From an uncultured Clostridia bacterium (GTDB lineage Bacteria; Bacillota_A; Clostridia; Christensenellales; Aristaeellaceae), in the NCBI GenBank assembly GCA_946408865.1, contig CAMJTZ010000085.1, positions 1-7,748 on the forward strand: DNA of 7,748 bases. Reading direction: 5' to 3'. The position numbers and the translations under genes are program-made. Shown here piece after piece: positions 1 to 6,105 of the stretch. The stretch's first letter is position 1. Every line of letters starts with the position of its first letter. Below the pieces are notes generated by a model. It was given only the letters and a program-made list of their open reading frames with translations. It searched no databases and was not told the origin of the DNA.

Positions 1-146
1 ATAAGTCCGGCGGGGAGGAGCAGACGGATATGCCGAAAATGATTCACAAGCAGAAGAACCCTTTCGGCGGGGAAGTTTATCTCGATGAGAATTTCAATGT
101 TCTCGGCTACGGGCACAAGGATTCCCTTGGAAGGGAAGTCCTGTGA
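1..146 (+). CDS. C-terminal end of an upstream protein with a Gly/Tyr/Asp repeat-like tail (5' truncated)
   Basis: An open frame enters from the left edge (codons begin at position 3) and ends at TGA 144-146. About 47 residues are visible. The tail contains NPFGGEVYLDEN followed by FNVLGYGHKDSLGREVL. This resembles short repeat units of the type G-G-x-x-x-Y-D-x-x-G/N-x-x-x-G-Y found at the ends of many hypothetical clostridial proteins; that likeness is from memory and not a family assignment. No catalytic motif is visible. Codon choice matches the genes downstream. The rest of the gene is outside the window, so function is unknown. It is separated from the next clear gene by over 600 bp and is not part of the downstream operon. 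Confidence 0.7.
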   Translation, partial: KSGGEEQTDMPKMIHKQKNPFGGEVYLDENFNVLGYGHKDSLGREVL

Positions 147-181
147 TTCTCCTTCGCACTTATGGCGCTTTTTCTTAAAGC

Positions 182-210
182 TGCAGCCTCTCCAAGACGA
201 GGAGGCTGCA
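182..210 (+). terminator. Hairpin downstream of the first gene, possible terminator
   Basis: TGCAGCCTC at 182-190 is perfectly complementary to GAGGCTGCA at 202-210, giving a 9-bp GC-rich stem with an 11-nt loop. An outer pair, CGCTTT at 166-171 and AAAGCG at 210-215, could extend it after a bulge. The hairpin lies 35 nt after the stop codon of the upstream gene, a usual place for a terminator. On neither strand is the stem followed directly by a T-run, so it is not a textbook intrinsic terminator. It could instead be an mRNA-stabilising hairpin. Confidence 0.35.
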
Positions 211-253
211 AAGCGACAGATGTTGGAGATCAGGATTTGAAGACAGGTATGCT

Positions 254-358
254 ATTGAGAAATAACGACGCATACGACGCAAGCCATCAATAAAACCATT
301 GACAATCTTGCTTTTTCACCAAATAATCTGATTGAGAAGTTGCGACGTAAACGACGCA
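254..358. repeat. Imperfect direct repeat, copies at 254-281 and 331-358
   Basis: Both copies begin ATTGAGAA and then carry two adjacent 9-mers related to ACGACGCAT: 265-273 and 274-282 in the first copy, 342-350 and 351-359 in the second. The copies are 77 bp apart and match at roughly four of five positions. The second copy lies just after a candidate promoter (299-327). The pair may be regulator-binding sites. It may instead be a duplicated coding remnant, since in one frame the copies read LRNNDAYDA and LRSCDVNDA. I see no other explanation for the repeat. Confidence 0.5.
299..327 (+). promoter_or_regulatory. Candidate housekeeping promoter
   Basis: TTGACA at 299-304 is a perfect -35 box. 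After a 17-nt spacer, AATAAT at 322-327 matches the -10 consensus at five of six positions. Transcription would start near 334. That is downstream of the TTG at 332, so this promoter cannot serve a protein starting there. The first well-placed start after it is ATG 385, preceded by AGGAGG at 370-375. Such boxes can arise by chance in AT-rich intergenic DNA. Confidence 0.5.
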
Positions 359-613
359 TTTACTCTGTTAGGAGGCGCGCAAAGATGCGTCCCCTGGTCT
401 TCGGTCAAACAGCTTTTGGAGGATATTTACCACGAGGTGAATCTGGATGAAGGGTTTGGACTGCCCCTGGAAATAAAGGGCCATACGGCGACATTGACCC
501 GGGAGAGCCAATACACGATGGTGATTGACTGTGATGCGGATGCCATCCGGTTTATAGATTATGACGCCTTCTTTGTGCCGTCTTATTCCCCCACGGTTAT
601 AGATGAGATGTGA
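332..613 (+). pseudogene. 93-codon open frame, probable gene remnant or frameshifted small gene
   Basis: The frame is opened by a TGA at 329-331 followed at once by TTG, with no Shine-Dalgarno site before it and no in-frame ATG for about the first 60 codons. From about position 386 it reads like real protein: VPWSSVKQLLEDIYHEV, then GFGLPLEIKGHTATLT, then a strand-rich Asp/Ile/Phe segment ending SPTVIDEM. Its third codon positions resemble those of the neighbours. It has no signal peptide, membrane segment or catalytic motif, and I do not recognise the family. A good SD (AGGAGG, 370-375) and ATG (385) exist one frame away. Removing one C from the CCCC run at 391-394 would join that start to this frame and give a protein of about 75 residues. 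A 5'-truncated remnant, a frameshifted gene, or a sequencing error at the C-run are all possible. Confidence 0.4.
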
Positions 614-639
614 GTCATTAGAGGGAACCCCGATCATTC

Positions 640-665
640 GTGTATGTCGGTTATTTCCGGTACAC
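640..665. promoter_or_regulatory. Imperfect inverted repeat next to the -35 box
   Basis: GTGTA at 640-644 pairs with TACAC at 661-665, and CGG at 648-650 pairs with CCG at 657-659, with unequal bulges between. The element ends two bases before the -35 box at 668. That position suits an operator or activator site, but the dyad is short and could be chance. Confidence 0.2.
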
Positions 666-667
666 AA

Positions 668-696
668 TTGAAACAGCTGAATCCATCAGGTATAAT
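668..696 (+). promoter_or_regulatory. Strong sigma-70/sigma-A type promoter of the surface-protein operon
   Basis: TTGAAA at 668-673 (five of six to consensus) is separated by exactly 17 nt from a perfect TATAAT at 691-696. Transcription should start near 703, giving a 5' leader of about 65 nt before ATG 769. The promoter is the best in the window and fixes the gene start: the longer reading of the same frame (GTG at 640) would begin upstream of the mRNA start. Confidence 0.8.
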
Positions 697-709
697 GTAC
701 TCTGTCCTG

Positions 710-772
710 ATGAAAAAAAACAAGAAGGTACAACGCATTGTGAGGAACAGAACAGGGGGCAACAACCTATGA
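710..772 (+). CDS. 20-residue basic leader peptide frame overlapping the main start codon
   Basis: ATG 710 opens a 20-codon frame beginning MKKNKKVQRIVRNR and ending TGA at 770-772. The stop overlaps the ATG of the surface-protein gene (769-771) in the arrangement CTATGA, which is typical of translational coupling. The start lies only about 7 nt after the predicted mRNA start and has no Shine-Dalgarno site, so it would have to be read as a near-leaderless message. The codons after ATG include an A8 tract. The GGGGG Shine-Dalgarno of the main gene lies inside this frame. The frame is short enough to be accidental, but the exact stop/start overlap and the typical N-terminal codons make it worth recording. 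Confidence 0.3.
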   Translation: MKKNKKVQRIVRNRTGGNNL

Positions 773-3700
773 AGAGAAGTATTTCCGCGCTGATGGCCGT
801 GATCTTTCTCTGGCTGGCGATGCCTTTGAAAGTGATCGCCGAAGCGATCAATCCGCCGCCCACTGCGGAGGAGCTTTCCGCCGCCATTGCCCTGACGGGC
901 CTGAGCGAGGATGCGCCGACATATCATTCGGGCATGGAAATCAGCGTAAACATGAATATTCAGCAGCTGCTGGGCTGGATCAACGATTTCACCGATAACA
1001 GACTGTGCTATGTCATGGACAGCTTTCAGAACTATGACATCCTGCTTTCCGACCTGAAGAAGGATTATCCGGCCAAATACAATCAGATGAACAGTGATCC
1101 GGACACGGGGATTGGCCTGTTCTATACGGATTATCATTATGCCATGGAAATGCGCGACGAGGTGAACTATTATCGCGACAAGCTGAGCATTGCATCGGGA
1201 AGGATCCTGGCAAACTCGGAAATGCTGCAGAGCGGCGACTGCACGGAAAAAGAGCAGGCGGTATACGCCTACCAGATCCGGGAAGATCAGAGAAACCTGA
1301 CCAAAGACAAAGAACTTGTGACAGATCTGGCCACTAACTGGATGATGGCCTGCCGGGAGTTTGAGCGCCTGTTCCAGGGGAAATCCGAACCCGGGAACCA
1401 GGAAACCGTTACATGGTTGCTGGATGAAATCGACAGAATCCGCAGCGCGGATACCGTGGCCACTGTGAAAAAAGAACTGACGGTTTCCGCCAATGTTGTG
1501 CGCGTGGAACAGGAGGAGACGGTGTTAACCCGTCTCGCGCGCCTGATGCCGATCGGCAATGCCCTTGCCGATTCCGACCAGAAGATGAGCGTCATGGTCA
1601 TGGACGACAAGAGCTTCTACATCGGCGCGCTGGACGGCAGTACACCGCTTTCCGGAACACAGATCACCGTCAGTGCCAAAAATGTGAGTCCGTCTCAGCA
1701 GACGACCCGCGGCAGCGGCTATGTCGGCTATCCCATGCGAAATTATCCCAGCGACCGGGACGGCGAGGCGCAGGTTAACCTGACAATCGTTCACAGCGGA
1801 TACCGCAGGCTGGAAGCCTCCGGGATCTGGATCAAAAAAGGCGCCCAGCTGAAGGTGCCCATGTATAAAGACGACGGTACACCCTATCCCGTTTCCTGGA
1901 GTTTCTGGGGAAACGATATGCTGATTGCTGATTATGAGGTTGTACTCAGTCCCTTTAACGATACAAAACAGGAAATCGCCATCAAAATCTCCGGAAACAA
2001 AAAATACTCCCTTTCCATGTATTTCGCCGACAGCAGCGGGAACAAACAACTGGACGTCGGCACCGGTAAAGGAGACGTTGGAGAGAAAACCTTCAAGTTT
2101 TCCGGCGAGTGGCTCAAGAATGCGCCGACGGGCGGCAAACTGATTGCGGAAATTACCGCTGAGGGCGAACAAAAGCAAACCTACCAGGCTAAAATCAAAC
2201 TGATTGCCCCGAAGCTCCAGAAACCCATCGGCGATCCGAATTTCAAACTGCTGACCACGCCGGGGCTCAGCTTTACGCTGCCCAGCAGCTGGCCTCAGCC
2301 TTTGGGCGGGCTGAATATTTCCTTCAACACGCCGCTGAATGACAAATTCCAGGTCCGGGCTTACTTTGACCTGAACGGCAACGGAGCAATCACGATCGGC
2401 ACCACCGCCTTTGACGACCTCGTCAACGAAGCGAACAAGAATACCTGGAAAAGCAAAGACAAGAAAGCGATGGACAAGGCCGTCAAACAGAACGAAGAGA
2501 AAGGCAGGCTGGCCAAAGCCAAGGCGGCCAGCGGAGGAGACTGGGCAGGCCGGAAAAAGACAAACCCCTTCAAACTGGGTTCCATTATGCTAAGCATGTC
2601 CTGGTTCGGGTTTGCCCAGGTGCAATACCGGGAAACCGAAGATCACTACGGACAGATTCTCGGTCAGGGCGGCGCAGGCTTTACGCTGTCTGTGACCGGT
2701 GAAGCAGGGCTGCAGTGGCCTTTGGCGAGCCTCATGCTGACAGCGACGCTTGCCGCCACCATCTTTCCGGAAATCGGTGTGGCAATTGATACCTGCTGGC
2801 CGGAAGGCGACAGAATGTTTTCGGTTCAGCGACTGGACTATATCAAAAAATCATTCAACGTGATTATCCGGCTGGAACTGGGGCTTACGCTGACCCTGGG
2901 CCTCAAGGGTTTCCTGAGTGTTTCCGTGATGGGGCTGGGTTTCCTTGAATTCCAGTTCCGCATGAGCGGCAGCATTGATCTGGGCCGGTGGATGCAAGAC
3001 AAGAAAAATCATATCGATAAGTCAGACAGCGATTACCTGAACGGGGATATCAAGCTGGCGCTGTACGGCGGCGCCGCGTTCCGCGTGATTGTTGAAATTC
3101 TGTTTGCAAATATGACGTATACACCTTTCGGACCCGAATGGCGCTGGCGGCTGCTGCCCACCCCGGTTGAACGGGCTGACGCCGATCCGCAGACCCCGGT
3201 TGAACGGTTCCTTGCATTCCTGATTTCAAACGCCCGGGCTGAGGAGAATATCGGCAAAACCGAGGGCGCCATGCAGGTTGATACAGGCAGCGACGATCTG
3301 GCTCTGGCGGGACAGGAAATCCGGTATCAGAACACATATATTCCCGGAGCCTCATCGGGCCGGATCTTTTCCATGCGGACAAGCGTCATCGACTCCAAGG
3401 GGCCCGTGAGCGTCCCTGTCATGCTGTTTATGACCCCCTCCATGGAGGAATACAATGATCCCGGATCCTACGTCCACTGTGAGTCCACGAAACATATCAC
3501 CCTTGTCGGCACAGCCCTGGAAGGCAGCGGGCCTGTTTATACACCTATCGCCAAGACAGAGGACGGATTGGGGGAAGATGGGCTGGGTAAGCTTACGGAT
3601 GACAGTTACGACGTGATCGATTATGATTACTGGGTGGAGGATGTGAGCGGGACCGGAGCCAAAGCCTATACATGGTCAAGCAGTGGCTATAAACTGACCG

Positions 3701-6105
3701 ATGTGCTGTTTGTGGTAACCGTACTCGCGAAAGATTATGAAGAACAGACCATTACCCACGACGACGGAACCAGGGAAACCAGGAAAGTGCCGGTTCAAAC
3801 CTGGACAAGGATCAGCTGCTATTCTCTGACACCTCATTATTATGCAGAATCAAACGAGTTTTCTACCGTGTTTAAATTGAGCTATGTCCTGGAACCGGTG
3901 ACGCTCGCATGGAATGGTCACTGGGTTACGGCCTTCAGTGAAATTGATGAGGAAGGTTTCCGGTATCCCTGCTATTTACCCCGGATTGCCGGAACGATTA
4001 TCAGTAACGATTCCGTATCCATGGCGATCTTCAAGACCACGTACGCGCCGATCCAATCATCCACGAATGGCAGGCATAACCGGCCCCGTGAAGTTCTCGG
4101 CTATGTCGTTTCGAACGGAAATACATCTTTAACCAAAAGGGTTTTTTCGACAGGCGTACACACAGACGACAATGACACCTATCAGGACATGCAGTTTTTC
4201 AGCAATCTGTTCTCTGATAATCCGGATGATTTCATCAACGCCTTCAGTGAAACAGACAGAATGGACAGAATCCGAAGTAGCTATTACAGTTTCTTCCTGA
4301 GACGCAGCGGGGATGACAAACCGTGCGAGATGACCTATACCAGCAAGTATTTCCACGGCGATCGTTGCTCCGTCGGAGAAAACGTTGCTTCCATGGCTGC
4401 ATACCGGCCGGACATCCATCAAAACGTGTCTGCATTTTTTGTCCAGAAGGATGCAAACAGCGATGCTTTCAGGCTGAAAATGGTGCAGACCAATCAACTC
4501 AGTAAGGGGTCTGGCATCGAATTCAGCCACAAGGTTACAGACTTTGGCGTTCAGGTGCCCGCCACGCAGATTTTCCAGGCAACGCTGTATGGACGGCCAT
4601 GCGTTTACTGGATGGAGACCGCGGGAGAAACAGACGACGGGACAAACCGGCTCTTCAGGGTTCGGGCTGTGTGGTATGACGATGTTTCCAATACGGTTTC
4701 CGAACCCTACACCATCGCTACAGTAAAAACGTCCGCCGGCAGCTCCCCGCGCGATTTGATCCTGGGTGATGGCAAAACAGGATATTACCTGCTGTCTGAC
4801 AGCAATGGAAAAATGACGGCGTACCGGTTTACCTTCCACCTGGTACCGGGGATCCGGATGGTGGGCAACCTGCTGACCGAAACACTGGTTTCCCCCGGCG
4901 TCTATGATGATATGGTGCTGACCGTTTACAACAACGGCAATATTCCTCTCTCCGGCCTGGATCTGGTTGCCTACGACCAGCCGGAGCACGGCAGCGCGAC
5001 AGCGTTTGAAACCATTCATCTGGATGTCCTGCATCCGGAAAATAACCGGGTTACACTGAAGAAGGGGCTGGAGGGCTCCATGAAGGAAAAACAGGGTCAG
5101 GCTGTGGCCCGACAGGAAGAAAGCAGTTTGAATGTGAGCGGAGCGAACTGGTGGCTGGTGAAGAAAGAAACATTCCGCGGGACTATAAAAGTGTCGTCAA
5201 ACAGCTCCCTGCATAAGACCGATCTGATCATGCCCGGTACCTTTGCGGCTTTCAACATTTCCATGCTGCTGCCCCAGAACTGGAAGGATGAGCATTCCTT
5301 CTATCTGCAGGTGGAGAGATTCTATACAACTTCTGACAACAGCTTCAGCGGTGCGTCCGCATCCAGTCAGCCCAGATTCATGATCCGGGCTGCCGCAGCC
5401 GGCTCCGGCACTGTTTCTGATTCCGGTACGGGAAACGGTTCGTTTATGCTGACAGGGGAACCGGAGATTATCTCCATCGGCCGGGACGGCACGGTTCGGA
5501 ATGAGAGCGGCGGGCTTCAGATGTTTACGGCGGGAGACGGCACAGACGATGCGCTCTCTTATACCTCGATGTACAAAAGCGAAGTAACATTTGATTCCGT
5601 TAAACTGTATGATGAACATAATGATCTTGAAATTGTATCCAGGCGATGGGATTCCAGCGACGGTGTGCCGATGGTGACCCTTACGGTGACAAACAGGAAC
5701 TATATCGGGAATGAAGCCCGCAAAAGCAATATGGTTGTGATGGAGGCCTTCCTGGACGACGAAACGACCCCGGTGTTCCGCTACAGCCTGCCGGAGGAGG
5801 TCAGCGACACGGAAAGCTGGAATTTCGATCTGCCGTTGTCCCTGCTGACCGGAGGACGCAGCGCGGAGAAGGTGACTGTGAAGGTCAGCGGAAAAGACTA
5901 TGTTGAAATCGGAGAATTTGACAACAAAACCGAAATCTGGCTGGATCCTCTTCCGCCGGATCCGGAGCCGACGGAGAAACCGATTCCGGTGACCGGAGAC
6001 GACTCTGCGCCTTTCCTCTGGATGGCATTCGTTATACTGTCGATGGCAGGAATCGCATTCATTATCATCCTGCGAAAGAAGGACAAGCATGAAAAAACTG
6101 ATTAA
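769..6105 (+). CDS. Very large secreted wall-anchored surface protein (1778 aa) with sortase sorting signal
   Basis: ATG 769 is chosen because AGGGGG at 754-759 lies 9 nt upstream, the promoter is at 668-696, and the protein then begins with a clear signal peptide (MKRSISALMAVIFLWLAM, cleavage likely after VIA or AEA, residues 24-26). Seen in order: a helical, charged region (about 35-250); an Ig/carboxypeptidase-regulatory-like beta domain (about 273-362, with GALDGSTPLSG and a later GYRRLEA); further beta sequence; a Lys-rich helical segment (about 555-590); a stretch of alternating hydrophobic strands (about 600-797); a long Trp/Tyr-rich beta region, perhaps propeller-like (about 830-1360); and two CARDB-like domains (about 1366-1550 and 1598-1725, the second ending EIGEFDNKTEI). 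The end is a Pro-rich linker, IPVTG at 1739-1743, a 20-residue hydrophobic segment (1749-1768) and a basic tail. Secretion and wall anchoring are well supported. The domain names are inferred by eye, and no enzymatic motif is visible. About ten cysteines occur, unusual for an exported Gram-positive protein. Likely role: adhesion or structural surface display, unproven. Confidence 0.85.
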   Translation: MKRSISALMAVIFLWLAMPLKVIAEAINPPPTAEELSAAIALTGLSEDAPTYHSGMEISVNMNIQQLLGWINDFTDNRLCYVMDSFQNYDILLSDLKKDYPAKYNQMNSDPDTGIGLFYTDYHYAMEMRDEVNYYRDKLSIASGRILANSEMLQSGDCTEKEQAVYAYQIREDQRNLTKDKELVTDLATNWMMACREFERLFQGKSEPGNQETVTWLLDEIDRIRSADTVATVKKELTVSANVVRVEQEETVLTRLARLMPIGNALADSDQKMSVMVMDDKSFYIGALDGSTPLSGTQITVSAKNVSPSQQTTRGSGYVGYPMRNYPSDRDGEAQVNLTIVHSGYRRLEASGIWIKKGAQLKVPMYKDDGTPYPVSWSFWGNDMLIADYEVVLSPFNDTKQEIAIKISGNKKYSLSMYFADSSGNKQLDVGTGKGDVGEKTFKFSGEWLKNAPTGGKLIAEITAEGEQKQTYQAKIKLIAPKLQKPIGDPNFKLLTTPGLSFTLPSSWPQPLGGLNISFNTPLNDKFQVRAYFDLNGNGAITIGTTAFDDLVNEANKNTWKSKDKKAMDKAVKQNEEKGRLAKAKAASGGDWAGRKKTNPFKLGSIMLSMSWFGFAQVQYRETEDHYGQILGQGGAGFTLSVTGEAGLQWPLASLMLTATLAATIFPEIGVAIDTCWPEGDRMFSVQRLDYIKKSFNVIIRLELGLTLTLGLKGFLSVSVMGLGFLEFQFRMSGSIDLGRWMQDKKNHIDKSDSDYLNGDIKLALYGGAAFRVIVEILFANMTYTPFGPEWRWRLLPTPVERADADPQTPVERFLAFLISNARAEENIGKTEGAMQVDTGSDDLALAGQEIRYQNTYIPGASSGRIFSMRTSVIDSKGPVSVPVMLFMTPSMEEYNDPGSYVHCESTKHITLVGTALEGSGPVYTPIAKTEDGLGEDGLGKLTDDSYDVIDYDYWVEDVSGTGAKAYTWSSSGYKLTDVLFVVTVLAKDYEEQTITHDDGTRETRKVPVQTWTRISCYSLTPHYYAESNEFSTVFKLSYVLEPVTLAWNGHWVTAFSEIDEEGFRYPCYLPRIAGTIISNDSVSMAIFKTTYAPIQSSTNGRHNRPREVLGYVVSNGNTSLTKRVFSTGVHTDDNDTYQDMQFFSNLFSDNPDDFINAFSETDRMDRIRSSYYSFFLRRSGDDKPCEMTYTSKYFHGDRCSVGENVASMAAYRPDIHQNVSAFFVQKDANSDAFRLKMVQTNQLSKGSGIEFSHKVTDFGVQVPATQIFQATLYGRPCVYWMETAGETDDGTNRLFRVRAVWYDDVSNTVSEPYTIATVKTSAGSSPRDLILGDGKTGYYLLSDSNGKMTAYRFTFHLVPGIRMVGNLLTETLVSPGVYDDMVLTVYNNGNIPLSGLDLVAYDQPEHGSATAFETIHLDVLHPENNRVTLKKGLEGSMKEKQGQAVARQEESSLNVSGANWWLVKKETFRGTIKVSSNSSLHKTDLIMPGTFAAFNISMLLPQNWKDEHSFYLQVERFYTTSDNSFSGASASSQPRFMIRAAAAGSGTVSDSGTGNGSFMLTGEPEIISIGRDGTVRNESGGLQMFTAGDGTDDALSYTSMYKSEVTFDSVKLYDEHNDLEIVSRRWDSSDGVPMVTLTVTNRNYIGNEARKSNMVVMEAFLDDETTPVFRYSLPEEVSDTESWNFDLPLSLLTGGRSAEKVTVKVSGKDYVEIGEFDNKTEIWLDPLPPDPEPTEKPIPVTGDDSAPFLWMAFVILSMAGIAFIIILRKKDKHEKTD
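3160..3207 (+). repeat. In-frame 15-bp direct repeat inside the surface-protein gene
   Basis: ACCCCGGTTGAACGG occurs at 3160-3174 and again at 3193-3207, exactly 33 bp (11 codons) apart, so TPVER appears twice in the protein with a short acidic spacer. The following codons differ, so this is a small internal duplication or conserved pair of turns and not a tandem domain array. It sits at the junction between the alternating-strand region and the long beta region. Confidence 0.8.
5983..6102 (+). other. C-terminal cell-wall sorting signal (IPVTG + hydrophobic segment + basic tail)
   Basis: IPVTG is encoded at 5983-5997, followed by GDDSAP-like polar residues, a hydrophobic run from 6013 to about 6072 and the tail RKKDKHEKTD. 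This is the three-part layout of LPXTG-type sorting signals, with Ile in place of Leu. Clostridial class B sortases are known to accept xPxTG variants such as SPKTG and PPKTG, so cutting between T and G is plausible. A Pro/Glu-rich linker before the motif would span the cell wall. Confidence 0.85.

Noticed and set aside
249..293. 14-codon frame beginning MLLRNNDAYDA
   Set aside because: It is very short and has no clear ribosome site or promoter. It is explained by the direct repeat and is not a gene of its own.
254..359. CRISPR array
   Set aside because: There are only two diverged copies, and the unit is composed of internal 9-mers. There is no regular spacer series and no cas gene.
4129..5034. 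Antisense open frame of 301 codons
   Set aside because: It is opposite the strongly protein-like frame of the large gene, shows no plausible ribosome site or domain, and is a shadow frame.
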